A stretch of DNA of 64,000 nt from Pseudomonas sp. ANT_H4 (lineage in GTDB: Bacteria > Pseudomonadota > Gammaproteobacteria > Pseudomonadales > Pseudomonadaceae), in assembly GCF_008369295.1 (NCBI RefSeq), contig NZ_VOBG01000005.1, positions 237,881-301,880 on the forward strand, in the 5' to 3' direction. The position numbers and the translations under genes were made by a program. Below, piece after piece: positions 18,956-27,284 of the stretch. The stretch's first letter is position 1; the number at the start of each line of letters is the position of its first letter. The notes under the pieces are model-generated. The model was not told the DNA's origin. It did not search any database and saw nothing but the letters and a program-made list of their open reading frames with translations.

Positions 18956-19819
18956 TCAATGCTGGCAAATAACTTCTTCCAGATGATCCATGATGTCCAC
19001 CGGCTTGAGCACCAGCACATCACTTTCCAGCGCATCCAGCACCACTTCCGCCGTATTGCCGATCAGCGCCCCGGAAATCCCGGTGCGAGCCACGGTGCCA
19101 ATGATCGTCACCGCCGCCAGCAGTTTGTGGGCCATATGAGGGATCAGCACATCGGCCGGGCCTTCTTCGATGTGCAGGCGGTGGTTATCAATATCGAATT
19201 CCGCCTGAAACGCCTTGCACTGCTCGCGATAGCGAGCCTCGATGGTTTCCTTGAGCTGGAACACCGGGTCGGCCGCCGACAGCATGGGCGACGGATGGGC
19301 GCTGATCACATGCAGTTGGGCCTTGGCCAGGCTGGCGATATCGAAGCCGTGATCGATGATGGCGGCGTGCAGGGTCTTGTGCTCGCCGTCGATGTTGCCG
19401 ACGTCAATCGCGGCCAGAATAACCCCGCCGGTCCATGGCCGGTTGTGCTTGACCAGTAATACCGGGGCTGGGCAGTAGCGCAGCAGCTTCCAGTCCGCCG
19501 GGGTCAGCAAGGCTTTTTTCAGCGGGCTGTCGGAGAAATGCTGCTTGATCACCAGGCCACAACCTTCGGCCTGCTGCACATTGATGATGGTTTCGTGCAG
19601 GCTTTCATTCCACGCCTGTTCGGTGGTGACGCTGTAGCCATCCTCCTGAAGGCCAGACTTGAGCAGGCTCAACAGCGCAGAATGCTCATGTTTCTTGTCG
19701 CACACCAGCAAATGCAGGTGCGCGTCGGTCACCCCGGCGATCAGCTTGGCGCGCTTGAGTGCCAGACTTTCCGAATGCTCGGGCTCGATAACCACCAAAA
19801 TGCTGCGAATGGCTTGCAT
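18956..19819 (-). CDS. Tandem universal stress protein (UspE-like)
   Basis: 287 residues containing two Usp domains: residues about 1-140 (RSILVVIEPEHSESLALKRA) and about 150-287 (GGVILAAIDVGN, then the nucleotide-type GTVARTGISGALIGNTAEVV). The first domain lacks a clear ATP loop, as in UspE. It is cytoplasmic; family members support survival in anaerobic or stationary phase. ATG at 19819 has GGAG upstream. A perfect Anr/FNR box at 19902 sits at the class II distance from a TATAGT -10, so low-oxygen induction is likely, as known for several Pseudomonas usp genes. Confidence 0.87.
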   Translation of the reverse strand: MQAIRSILVVIEPEHSESLALKRAKLIAGVTDAHLHLLVCDKKHEHSALLSLLKSGLQEDGYSVTTEQAWNESLHETIINVQQAEGCGLVIKQHFSDSPLKKALLTPADWKLLRYCPAPVLLVKHNRPWTGGVILAAIDVGNIDGEHKTLHAAIIDHGFDIASLAKAQLHVISAHPSPMLSAADPVFQLKETIEARYREQCKAFQAEFDIDNHRLHIEEGPADVLIPHMAHKLLAAVTIIGTVARTGISGALIGNTAEVVLDALESDVLVLKPVDIMDHLEEVICQH

Positions 19820-19901
19820 GATCGGGATCTCCAGGGAAGGGAAGCAGTGAGTAAGGGCCGAGGCTTGCAACAACTATAGTTGCTGCCCGCCAGACGTCAT
19901 G

Positions 19902-19915
19902 TTGATGTACATCAA
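19902..19915. promoter_or_regulatory. Anr/FNR-type box for the universal stress gene
   Basis: TTGATGTACATCAA matches TTGAT-N4-ATCAA perfectly. On the minus strand a TATAGT -10 (19873-19878) lies so that the box would be centred about 41.5 bp before the start of transcription. The box is also 114 bp upstream of miaE on the plus strand. Confidence 0.85.
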
Positions 19916-19947
19916 GCCCCGTGACTGGTGGTCTGCGGCGCGGTCGG

Positions 19948-19953
19948 TATAAT
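19948..19953 (+). promoter_or_regulatory. -10 element of the host miaE promoter
   Basis: A perfect TATAAT lies 75 bp before the host miaE ATG; the -35 (CTGGTG, 17 bp upstream) is poor. This promoter would now read into the element's miaE copy. Confidence 0.5.
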
Positions 19954-20028
19954 CGGCGCCCTTTGCTGTGAATCCTTACCCGTGAGCCAAATGTTCCTGA
20001 CCCTTGCCATTGTGCCGGAAGTGACCCG

Positions 20029-20138
20029 ATGAACCTGCCGCAAATTCATGAGTTTCTCGGCTGCCGCACGCCAGACGGCTGGGTCCAGGCCGCGCTGGCA
20101 GATCAGGAAACCCTGCTGATCGACCACAAGAATTGCGA
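20029..20138 (+). pseudogene. miaE: Host miaE, 5' fragment (interrupted by element)
   Basis: Codons 1-37 of the original tRNA-(ms2io6A) hydroxylase gene, MNLPQIHEFLGCRTPDGW through LLIDHKNCE. After the shared GCGA the frame runs into element DNA for 17 codons and stops at 20188-20190. The matching 3' part begins at 30841. Joining 20138 to 30841 restores GAA-TTC and an unbroken 200-codon gene, so this is an insertion rather than decay. Base composition is host-like. Confidence 0.92.
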
Positions 20139-20161
20139 GAAAAAGGCGGCAATACAACTAC
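20116..20161 (+). other. attL junction of the integrated element
   Basis: Host miaE sequence up to GCGA (20135-20138), then element sequence. The element arm GCAATACAACTAC (20149-20161) is the right half of the reconstructed attP dyad whose left half is at 30816-30828; the centre falls on GA at 20137-20138. Confidence 0.8.
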
Positions 20162-20179
20162 GAAATGTGAGAAATCTCG

Positions 20180-20782
20180 ATGCTGCCTGAAGTCCATGAA
20201 TTCCTAGGATGCCGGACCCCTGATGCCTGGGTTCAGGCGGCTCTGCGCAAGCAAGACGTGATGCTGATTGATCACAAGAACTGTGAATTCAAAGCCGCTA
20301 GCACTGCGCTTAGCATGATTGCCAAGTACGGTGCGTATTCTGATTTGGTCATCATGATGTCCCGGCTCGCCCGTGAAGAGCTTGTGCATCATGAGCAGGT
20401 TTTGCGATTGATGAAGAAGCGTAAGGTCGAATGGCGACCGTTGTCGGCTAGTCGTTATGCATCTGGACTACGTTCGGTGGTAAGAAGCCATGAGCCGGTG
20501 AAGCTGGTCGATACGCTAGTGGTGGGTGCGATCATCGAGGCGCGTAGCTGTGAGCGGTTTGAAGCGCTCGTGCCGCATTTGGACGAAGAGTTGGGGCGGT
20601 TCTATTACGGGTTGCTGAAAAGCGAGGCACGGCATTTTCAGGGCTATCTGAAGCTTGCATACCAGTACGGTGACGCTGCCGATGTAGACAGAGTCATCGA
20701 GAAGGTTAGAGATGTAGAGCAAAACTTGATCCAATCTGCGGATACTGAGTTTCGCTTCCATAGCGGGGTTCCTACCATCTAG
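20180..20782 (+). CDS. miaE: Element-borne tRNA-(ms2io6A) hydroxylase (replacement MiaE)
   Basis: A complete 200-residue di-iron hydroxylase, the same length as the interrupted host protein. The iron ligands are seen in REELVHHEQV, the two Glu of EARSCERFE, and KSEARHFQGY. By eye it is roughly 80% identical to the host product, with most differences in residues 24-31, 52-62 and 172-187. The ATG at 20180 overlaps the stop of the truncated host frame (20188-20190), and its own ribosome site is weak, so translation is probably coupled to the host 5' fragment and driven by the host promoter. Known role: oxygen-dependent hydroxylation of ms2i6A37 in tRNA. Confidence 0.9.
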   Translation: MLPEVHEFLGCRTPDAWVQAALRKQDVMLIDHKNCEFKAASTALSMIAKYGAYSDLVIMMSRLAREELVHHEQVLRLMKKRKVEWRPLSASRYASGLRSVVRSHEPVKLVDTLVVGAIIEARSCERFEALVPHLDEELGRFYYGLLKSEARHFQGYLKLAYQYGDAADVDRVIEKVRDVEQNLIQSADTEFRFHSGVPTI

Positions 20783-20954
20783 TGCCGTGGTTCGGGCACT
20801 GGCTCGTCCTCTGAAACAGTTGCTAACGCGTGAGATATTGCGGGTAGTGGACAGTGTGTGGCTTTGAGCGGTAGCGTATGGCTATCACTGCTGAGTTCGG
20901 AGCCAAAAGCCGAAGCCCAGTTGACTTCATTTTGAAGATCAAGGATGAGCGTTC

Positions 20955-22154
20955 ATGTCAGGCTTTGCTCACTGCCCCTATCGACAGTCGTCCCTTCTAC
21001 AGCAAGCCCTTGCACCAAATAAAATGCGTATTGCATTTTTGTTGGGGGCTGGCTGCCCAATGTCTATTCGCGTTGATGCTGGTAATGGAAACACCGCTCC
21101 CCTGATTCCCGACATTGCAGGTTTGACCTCGTTGGTAGCAACCACCCTTACGGCTGATGCGGAGCTTAGCGCTGATTACACAGCACTAATTGGACGTTTC
21201 GGTGTTGGGGCATCCCCGAATATTGAAGAGATTCTCAGCCATTTGCGAGCGCTCATTGATGTTGTTAGGGACGGTGATATCAATGGATTGACCAAGCCGA
21301 AGCTACAGGCTTTGGATAAGCGAATCTGCGAACTTACCGCAGGTGTGGTGGGCGTCCCACTTCCAGGTGAAGGAACGCCCTATCACAAGCTTGCTGCATG
21401 GATGAGTGGTATTGCTAGGGCGCATGCTGTTGAGGTTTTTACCCCAAACTATGACTTGCTAATGGAGCAGGCATTAGAGTCGCATAAAGTTCCGTATTTC
21501 GATGGTTTTGTAGGCGCGCGTGAAGCATTTTTCGATCTTTCTTCAATGGAAACAGATATCTTGCCTGCGCGTTGGGCTCGGGTGTGGAAGTTACATGGGT
21601 CGATAAATTGGTGGCGCACACCTGAAAATGACGTTATTCGCAAGAATAATGGTGATGGTGCGGATCGCCAGATGATCTATCCGTCACATTTGAAATATGA
21701 CCAGAGTCGTCGTCTTCCTTACTTGGCAATGCTTGATCGATTACGGGACTTCCTGGGGCGAGGACAGGCGATATTAGTTTGTTGTGGATACTCGTTCGCG
21801 GACCAGCATCTCAATGAGGTGATCATGAATGGCTTACGTAGTAACCCTACAGCCATGTGCTTCGGTTTACTTTATGGGGCCCGTAGTCAATATTCTGAAG
21901 CAATCCTGTGCGCGACGCGGCAACCTAACCTAAGTATTCTTGCCGAAGATGGCGCGGTCCTGGGAACGTTGAACCGGAACTGGAATGCCACGTCACAGGA
22001 TAGCCATTCATTACATGGCGTAGCTGTCAGCAGCGTAACTGAAAACGACATAGAGCAATGCAAGTTCGGGTTAGGTGATTTCAAAAAGCTAGGGCAGTTT
22101 CTCGCCCATCAACTCAATCAGAGTTCCGATGTGGGCACCAGTCATGAAGCGTGA
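20955..22154 (+). CDS. SIR2-family protein of a SIR2-HerA defence pair
   Basis: 399 residues. The SIR2-type NAD-binding fold shows IAFLLGAGCPMSIR near residue 25, the catalytic-type Asn/Asp in FTPNYDLLMEQAL, the His of VWKLHGSINWW, and the late cofactor loop CCGYSFADQHLNEVI. The branch is SIR2_2-like, as found in anti-phage systems where the enzyme destroys NAD+ on infection. ATG at 20955 has AAGGA upstream. The gene overlaps herA by 11 bp, fitting a stoichiometric complex. That SIR2-HerA pairs defend against phage is established; activity of this one is inferred. Confidence 0.85.
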   Translation: MSGFAHCPYRQSSLLQQALAPNKMRIAFLLGAGCPMSIRVDAGNGNTAPLIPDIAGLTSLVATTLTADAELSADYTALIGRFGVGASPNIEEILSHLRALIDVVRDGDINGLTKPKLQALDKRICELTAGVVGVPLPGEGTPYHKLAAWMSGIARAHAVEVFTPNYDLLMEQALESHKVPYFDGFVGAREAFFDLSSMETDILPARWARVWKLHGSINWWRTPENDVIRKNNGDGADRQMIYPSHLKYDQSRRLPYLAMLDRLRDFLGRGQAILVCCGYSFADQHLNEVIMNGLRSNPTAMCFGLLYGARSQYSEAILCATRQPNLSILAEDGAVLGTLNRNWNATSQDSHSLHGVAVSSVTENDIEQCKFGLGDFKKLGQFLAHQLNQSSDVGTSHEA

Positions 22155-24075
22155 TCCTACCTTCATAGGTATTGTCCAAGATGTATTTGGGTCTTCAGTA
22201 ACAGTTGAACTGAATGATGATACAGCCACAGGGCTAGGTTTTGTCGGTGGTGAAGGGTATCGAATTGGTCAAGTCGGTAGTTTTGTGCGGATTCCTTTGG
22301 GGTTTGTTGACCTCTACGGCGTCGTTTCTCAAGTAGGTGCAGGAGCAGCACCCGATTCAGGCGATGATAAGCGGGCTTACGGAAACCGTTGGATCAAGGT
22401 TCAGATGGTTGGTGAGGGACAGCGTGGTGGTCGATTTGAACGTGGTATCTCACAACATCCAACAGTTGATGACCGTGTCCACGTGGTAACTCACGCAGAC
22501 TTGGCAGCCATCTACGGGGCTGTCGATCCGCAAGACTACGTTCCGATAGGACACCTTGCTAGTGCAGAAGCAATTCCGGCTTTAGTGAATATCAATCGCC
22601 TGATAACTAGGCATAGTGCTGTGGTGGGCACAACAGGGTCAGGCAAATCAACAACAGTCGCCGGGCTATTAAATGCGCTTTCAGACCCGTCGAGATATCC
22701 TGCTGCACGAATTTTAGTCTTGGATATACATGGGGAATACGCGAAAGCGCTTTCAAATAGGTCTACCGTTTTTAGGGTCTCTGCTGATTCAGCACAAAAT
22801 GAGACAGCGTTGAATATCCCGTTTTGGGCATTGAGTTTTGATGAGCTAGTACCGTTCGCATTTGGGCGGTTAAATGATGCCCAAGCTTCTGCTGTAACAG
22901 ACGCAATCGTCGAGCTGAAGCGTGAAGCATTGTTGAATTATCCTCGTACTGGAGTAGAACTTGAGGATGTTACAGTCGACACTCCGGTCCCGTTCTGCAT
23001 TCATAAATTATGGTTTGAACTTCATCGCCGTGAACACCACACGCTTATTCCCAGGCCGGGCGCGGCGGCAGGGGAGGTCGAGCATGCATACGTTCTAGAC
23101 AATACTGGGCACCCGCAGGAGTTGGGTGACGCGATGAGCGTGCGTCCGCCGCTCTACAGAACTGTTAAAACTACAGGGGCCGCTGATGAACGTGTCCAAC
23201 TAGGCTCGGGAACAATTGGGATACGTGCCCAACTTGCTTCTTTAGCATCCAAGCTGCGTGATCCCAGATTGGCATTTTTGTTTCGGCCCGGTGATTGGGC
23301 TCCCGCACTAGATGGTCATGTGGTCAAGGACGTCGATGAATTATTGCGCGACTGGATCGGTTCTGATCGACCGGTTTCAATTCTTGACCTATCGGGAATT
23401 CCGTCGAACATTCTAAGTGATCTGATTGGCGCAATGCTTAGGGTATTATATGACGCAATCTTTTGGGCTCGAAACTTACCGGAAGGTGGGCGAGAACGTC
23501 CACTATTGCTCGTGCTGGAAGAGGCCCATGCGTACCTATCACGCGAAAATGAAGGTTCTGCTTCAGCAGTTGTAAGGCGCATTGCAAAAGAGGGTCGAAA
23601 GTATGGCGTCGGTATGATGCTAGTTAGCCAGCGTCCAGCAGAGATCGATACGACTATTCTCTCTCAATGTGGAACGTTGTTCGCGCTCCGACTGGCGAAT
23701 GATAGTGATCGTGGACATATAGCCAGTGCCGCAGCGGATAACCTGAAAGGCTTGTTCGAGATGTTGCCCGTGCTACGTACGGGGGAAGCAATTGTGGTCG
23801 GTGAAGCTGTAAGCCTGCCAATCCGAGCATTGATTACACCGCCACCGATTGGGCAGAGACCCGACAGCGTCGACCCGAAGGTAGTAGTTAGGCAAGTTAA
23901 TGATCAGGGCAGTCAGCTTTTTGAAGGGCCTGGAGGTTGGGCCCAAGAAGTGGGCGTATCTGATTACTCTATACTAGTGAAACAGTGGCGAAAACAGTCT
24001 TCTCGTTACGAACATGAGCCAGCAATTGTAGTGGCTCCCCAAGGGAATGAAGGAGTGGAACCTACAGATGATTGA
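22144..24075 (+). CDS. HerA-like hexameric ATPase/translocase (defence partner of SIR2)
   Basis: 643 residues. An N-terminal HAS-barrel (GIVQDVFGSSVTVEL, RIGQVGSFVRIP) precedes a HerA/FtsK-type motor with Walker A GTTGSGKSTTVAGLL near residue 165 and Walker B LLLVLEEAHAYLS near 460. These are followed by the sensor/arginine region EGRKYGVGMMLVSQRPAE and the C-terminal brace. I chose ATG at 22144, directly before the barrel; 22129 is possible. It overlaps the SIR2 gene and the KTSC gene. In known systems HerA assembles with SIR2 and licenses its NADase. Confidence 0.87.
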   Translation: MKRDPTFIGIVQDVFGSSVTVELNDDTATGLGFVGGEGYRIGQVGSFVRIPLGFVDLYGVVSQVGAGAAPDSGDDKRAYGNRWIKVQMVGEGQRGGRFERGISQHPTVDDRVHVVTHADLAAIYGAVDPQDYVPIGHLASAEAIPALVNINRLITRHSAVVGTTGSGKSTTVAGLLNALSDPSRYPAARILVLDIHGEYAKALSNRSTVFRVSADSAQNETALNIPFWALSFDELVPFAFGRLNDAQASAVTDAIVELKREALLNYPRTGVELEDVTVDTPVPFCIHKLWFELHRREHHTLIPRPGAAAGEVEHAYVLDNTGHPQELGDAMSVRPPLYRTVKTTGAADERVQLGSGTIGIRAQLASLASKLRDPRLAFLFRPGDWAPALDGHVVKDVDELLRDWIGSDRPVSILDLSGIPSNILSDLIGAMLRVLYDAIFWARNLPEGGRERPLLLVLEEAHAYLSRENEGSASAVVRRIAKEGRKYGVGMMLVSQRPAEIDTTILSQCGTLFALRLANDSDRGHIASAAADNLKGLFEMLPVLRTGEAIVVGEAVSLPIRALITPPPIGQRPDSVDPKVVVRQVNDQGSQLFEGPGGWAQEVGVSDYSILVKQWRKQSSRYEHEPAIVVAPQGNEGVEPTDD

Positions 24076-24283
24076 TTTTTTTGAAAGTCCAGAGTCATCA
24101 ACGATAGCAAGAGTTGGTTTTGATGATGAATCACTGATCCTAATTATCGAGTTCAAAACAACGGGGACGTATCATTATTTTGATGTGCCCCAGCATGTTT
24201 TTGAAGCGATGCGGGCTGCACCATCCAGAGGCCAATTTCTTGCTCAGAATGTGAAAAAACAATTTCGCTATTCACGAGCCTGA
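24068..24283 (+). CDS. KTSC-domain small protein
   Basis: 71 residues, nearly all one KTSC domain: the opening SSTIARVGFDDESLILIIEF, the YHYFDVPQHVFEAM strand and the closing region SRGQFLAQNVKKQF. KTSC domains are small, often fused to or beside nucleic-acid enzymes; their role is unsettled. The ATG at 24068 overlaps the end of herA by 8 bp, so it is probably the third gene of the SIR2-HerA operon; an ATG at 24047 is an alternative start. A strong hairpin follows its stop. Confidence 0.75.
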   Translation: MIDFFESPESSTIARVGFDDESLILIIEFKTTGTYHYFDVPQHVFEAMRAAPSRGQFLAQNVKKQFRYSRA

Positions 24284-24293
24284 TTAGATCAAG

Positions 24294-24330
24294 CTGTACA
24301 AGCCTTTGCTGTGGCAAGGTGCTTGTACAG
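24294..24330. terminator. Hairpin after the SIR2-HerA-KTSC operon
   Basis: CTGTACAAGC and GCTTGTACAG form a perfect 10-bp stem, extended inward by imperfect pairing around TGTG. There is no long T-run, so it may be a bidirectional terminator between the convergent KTSC and recombinase genes, or a recombination site. Confidence 0.55.
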
Positions 24331-24355
24331 TGCTTGGTCATAATGTTCATGGATT

Positions 24356-24985
24356 TTAATGCGAGCTCGGTGTACCGCGTTTGATCCGGTATACGGTCGC
24401 AATCCCTACGTCCGCGAGTTTGGCGATGTCATCAGCCGACATTGTTGGATGTTTAGCCATCAATGACTGTACCTTTGCCCACTTCTCTACGTTCTTGCCT
24501 TTCCCTGTAGGCGTCCAGTTCGGGTCTGCAAGGCGTTTGTTTTCCAACCCTTGCTTGATCCGTTCAACACGTTTTTCTTGATCAAGACGCGCCATCGTCG
24601 CCATTAGGTCTAACAGCATACTGTTGATGACTTCCATTATCTGGCCGGTAATTCCCTTGTCTTCAATTACCATGTGGCTTGTAGGCAGGTCTGCAATGAC
24701 GAGACGTAGACCTTTTGCTTTGATCTTGGCTTTCAGTGTTTCCCAATCCGTTTGGGATAGGCGGCTTAAACGGTCAACACTTTCACAGACAATGCATTCA
24801 CCTGATTGTGCTGCATCCAGCAATCGCATCAACTGTGGACGATCTAGCGTAGTACCACTGATGTGTTCGGAGTAGATTCCAGCAATGGTGAGGCCCTTCT
24901 CGCTTGCGAATGATTCAAGGCTTGCCTTGGCACGTAGTGCGTCTTGGTCTTTAGTGCTGGCTCTGAGATATAGGTGTGACTTCAA
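24356..24985 (-). CDS. Small serine recombinase (resolvase/invertase family)
   Basis: 209 residues. The catalytic domain begins HLYLRASTKDQ with the active Ser; IVCESVDRLSRL carries the usual Asp-Arg-x-Ser-Arg set. The C-terminal helix-turn-helix (MSADDIAKLADVGIATVYRIKRG) is intact. The start is TTG at 24985 with AAAGGA upstream. The size fits a resolvase or invertase rather than an integrase. It may resolve dimers or invert a segment of the element; the AT-rich dyads in the 500 bp upstream could be its res site. Confidence 0.87.
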   Translation of the reverse strand: MKSHLYLRASTKDQDALRAKASLESFASEKGLTIAGIYSEHISGTTLDRPQLMRLLDAAQSGECIVCESVDRLSRLSQTDWETLKAKIKAKGLRLVIADLPTSHMVIEDKGITGQIMEVINSMLLDLMATMARLDQEKRVERIKQGLENKRLADPNWTPTGKGKNVEKWAKVQSLMAKHPTMSADDIAKLADVGIATVYRIKRGTPSSH

Positions 24986-25506
24986 TTTTGATTATCCTTT
25001 GGTCGTTGTTTTGATAGGTAAATGATAATTCTATCATATAGCTATCCGCAATAGGTTTTTGGTAGTGTCAAGCGTGAGGTAATCGGGCTACCAGATAAGT
25101 AGACCTATTTGATAGTCGGCCTTGGGTTATCGGAGTCCTCGTTGCTGCTGGTATTTTCATAACGGCTGGTATCGAGTCGAAATGGAATAATACGTAGGAA
25201 GCTATCTTTCAGTGGTCTTTCTATCTGCATTCACCCTGAGCTGCACTGGATGACATACGGTGCCGATTGGGCTGCATATTTCTACTCGAAAGAGTCCGTC
25301 TGGCTCTTGGGGTGCCGCATCGGTTGACGAGCCCTTGGGAATAAGGCCGATGAATATTCTGCAAAACCGATTCACAGGCCCTGTGCGAGCCAGCAATTTG
25401 CAATCACTTCATCCAGTTGATAGGTTTATGAAGGTATTTCGCTCTGGTCTGCCGCTTAGCCTGGTCGAAATAAATGGAGTTGATAATCGACGTTACGAGG
25501 TAGCAA
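24986..25506. other. Intergenic region upstream of the small serine recombinase
   Basis: 520 bp with no convincing gene. The first 60 bases contain AT-rich repeated GATA/TATC motifs (GATAGGTAAATGATAATTC and TATCATATAGCTATC) suggesting a recombinase or operator site. A 90-codon open frame at 25260-25532 overlaps the next gene and looks non-coding. Confidence 0.4.
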
Positions 25507-26358
25507 ATGGATTTCACAGTCATCGACGTTGAGACCGCAAACCCCAATCTTGCCAGCATCTGTCAGGTGGGAATTGCCGTATTTCGAGCAGGTCAATTGC
25601 ACGAAACATGGAGTTCGTTTGTTAATCCGAACGATTACTTTCACCCGATGAACGTTTCTGTGCATGGAATTGACGAATCGATGGTCTCGTCAGCTCCATC
25701 TTGGTCCGACGTTTATGATCAGATTTTGCCTTTTGTGACGGGGCAAATCGTGGCTAGCCATATGCCGTTTGATCGCACAGCGACACTGCGAGCTTGTCAA
25801 AATGCGGACTTGCCCCATTTTGATTGTTCTTGGCTTGACACCGCGAAGGTTGCCCGCCGAGCATGGTCCGAGTTCTCCCGGTCGGGCTACGGATTGAAGA
25901 ATCTTGCGTCCTTTTTTGAAATTCCTTTCGAGCATCATGATGCCCTAGAAGATGCGCGTGCTGCGGGGGAGATATTGCTTCGTGCAATCGCTCATACCGG
26001 GTCCACGGCTTCGGAGTGGTGCTCGCTCGTCAACATGCCGCTGTCTGCACTGAATGCAGTAGAAGGGCTATTGGTCAATCAAGACGGTGTCTTAGCAGGG
26101 AACGTCGTAGTGTTTACTGGAGCACTGTCCATCCCGCGCCAAGACGCGTCTGCCATGGCCGCAGAAGGTGGTTGCGAGATCGGCCTGGGAGTCACGAAGC
26201 AAACCACGCTACTGGTAGTTGGTGATCAAGACATCACCCGATTGGCCGGGAAAAATAAGAGCTCAAAACACCTCAAAGCCGAACAACTAATTTCAAAGGG
26301 GCAAAAAATTCGCATCTTGGGTGAAAGCGACTTTCAGGCGTTACTGCGGCCATCGTGA
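25507..26358 (+). CDS. DnaQ-like 3'-5' exonuclease with C-terminal BRCT domain
   Basis: 283 residues. The DEDDh exonuclease domain (residues about 1-165) has VIDVETANPNLASICQVG with the first Asp and Glu, then ASHMPFDRTAT, and the closing HDALEDARAAGEIL. A BRCT domain follows (about 195-280: GNVVVFTGALSIPRQDAS, GVTKQTTLLVVGD, SSKHLKAEQLISKGQKI), as in NAD-ligase. GAGG precedes the ATG. Similar epsilon-like proteins are annotated as exonucleases of mobile elements. It could act in element replication, repair or defence. It stands alone, convergent with the XRE gene. Confidence 0.85.
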   Translation: MDFTVIDVETANPNLASICQVGIAVFRAGQLHETWSSFVNPNDYFHPMNVSVHGIDESMVSSAPSWSDVYDQILPFVTGQIVASHMPFDRTATLRACQNADLPHFDCSWLDTAKVARRAWSEFSRSGYGLKNLASFFEIPFEHHDALEDARAAGEILLRAIAHTGSTASEWCSLVNMPLSALNAVEGLLVNQDGVLAGNVVVFTGALSIPRQDASAMAAEGGCEIGLGVTKQTTLLVVGDQDITRLAGKNKSSKHLKAEQLISKGQKIRILGESDFQALLRPS

Positions 26359-26419
26359 TGGGGTAGTGATATTGATCGAGTTAGTAGTGCAAGCAGTCGA
26401 TTGTGAGCAGCGATATGGA

Positions 26420-26653
26420 CTAAGGGTGCTCGTCAAGCATGTTTTCCAAATCGGATATCAATACAGAGGGGGAGCACTTCAAGGCGTTTGCTAGCTTAAA
26501 CAGTATCGCAATCGTAGGGTAGTGAATCCCCCGTTCTATCAGACTGACGTAGTTACGCTGTATATCAGCATCATGTGCAAGCTGTTCCTGGGTCAGTCCA
26601 GCTTCCTTGCGTTTTTGCCGCAGTACCTTTCCGAAAGCTAAGCCGATATCCAC
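26420..26653 (-). CDS. XRE-family transcriptional repressor
   Basis: 77 residues, almost entirely a helix-turn-helix of the Xre/Cro type (RQKRKEAGLTQEQLAHDADI, then YVSLIERGIHYPTIAILFKLA). The start is GTG at 26653. It is divergent from a three-gene cassette, with the CACAGTATACTGTG operator-like palindrome between them, so it probably represses both directions. Confidence 0.88.
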   Translation of the reverse strand: MDIGLAFGKVLRQKRKEAGLTQEQLAHDADIQRNYVSLIERGIHYPTIAILFKLANALKCSPSVLISDLENMLDEHP

Positions 26654-26710
26654 GTTTGCAGCCCCATCTCAAAGACGGGTCACTGTCGGTGATGGCTGTT
26701 CGTACGTCCT

Positions 26711-26753
26711 CACAGTATACTGTGAATATTGAGTTCAAATTCACAGTAACTGA
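26711..26753. promoter_or_regulatory. Operator for the XRE repressor
   Basis: A perfect 14-bp palindrome CACAGTATACTGTG (26711-26724), then a second half-site TCACAGTAACTGA (26741-26753), in the divergent space before the three-gene cassette. Confidence 0.65.
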
Positions 26754-26760
26754 GGTCGGT

Positions 26761-26985
26761 ATGAAGCTATACGCATCTATTTTCATCGCAGCAATCAGCA
26801 TGCCCTTGGCAAGCCTGTTCGGTATCTGTTCGCTGGAGTTTGGATACGTCTCCAGCATCCGGCAGGCCCTTGGCGTGGGGGTGGTCGTTGCGGCTGTGAC
26901 GCTTATCCTTTCGGTCATCCTGTTCATTTGCGGTATCCCATCGACACTGCGGCGCCTACGTGTTCAGCGAAGCGCCAGCAACTGA
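26761..26985 (+). CDS. Small two-span membrane protein, unknown
   Basis: 74 residues; I do not recognise the family. Two hydrophobic spans are visible (residues about 4-24 and 38-61) with a short positive tail (STLRRLRVQRSAS), so the C-terminus is probably cytoplasmic. ATG at 26761 has GAGG upstream, directly behind the XRE operator. It is the first gene of a three-gene cassette, 17 bp before the next gene. Confidence 0.6.
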   Translation: MKLYASIFIAAISMPLASLFGICSLEFGYVSSIRQALGVGVVVAAVTLILSVILFICGIPSTLRRLRVQRSASN

Positions 26986-27002
26986 TTCAGTAAGGGGCCG
27001 TG

Positions 27003-27266
27003 ATGCGAAAAATATCAGCCAGTCATGAACCTACTGTGGTCAAAGTAAGATCGAAAAGCCTGTTGGCGGCAATCGCGTTGAATACATTGCTTCCAGGGGC
27101 TGGCTACTTATACATGGAACGTTGGGTCGCGGGTATTCTCGGTGGCGCGCTAGTTGTCGCAATCTTCATACGGAGCCCATGGGAGCACTTACTGCTGGTT
27201 TGGGTGTTTGCTAATTTTATCATGATGATTGATATGTGCTTGTTGAAAGCACGAAACAACTCCTAG
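27003..27266 (+). CDS. Small membrane protein, TM2-like
   Basis: 87 residues. After a basic N-terminus come two or three hydrophobic segments: ALNTLLPGAGYLYMERWVAG resembles the Gly/Pro-containing turn of TM2-type proteins, then LGGALVVAIFI and LLLVWVFANFIMMIDM. AAGGGG lies just before the start; ATG at 27003 is preferred, GTG at 27000 overlaps it. It is the middle gene of the XRE-controlled cassette. The function is unknown. Confidence 0.6.
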   Translation: MRKISASHEPTVVKVRSKSLLAAIALNTLLPGAGYLYMERWVAGILGGALVVAIFIRSPWEHLLLVWVFANFIMMIDMCLLKARNNS

Positions 27267-27284
27267 CACTAAAAAGGTACTTTT

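Noticed and set aside
20029..20782. Simple tandem duplication of miaE instead of an insertion
   Set aside because: The two N-terminal copies differ at many codons, and the missing host 3' part is found 10.7 kb away with a perfect in-frame join.
25260..25532. 90-codon frame before the DnaQ-BRCT gene
   Set aside because: No domain, no ribosome site, and it overlaps the true gene start.
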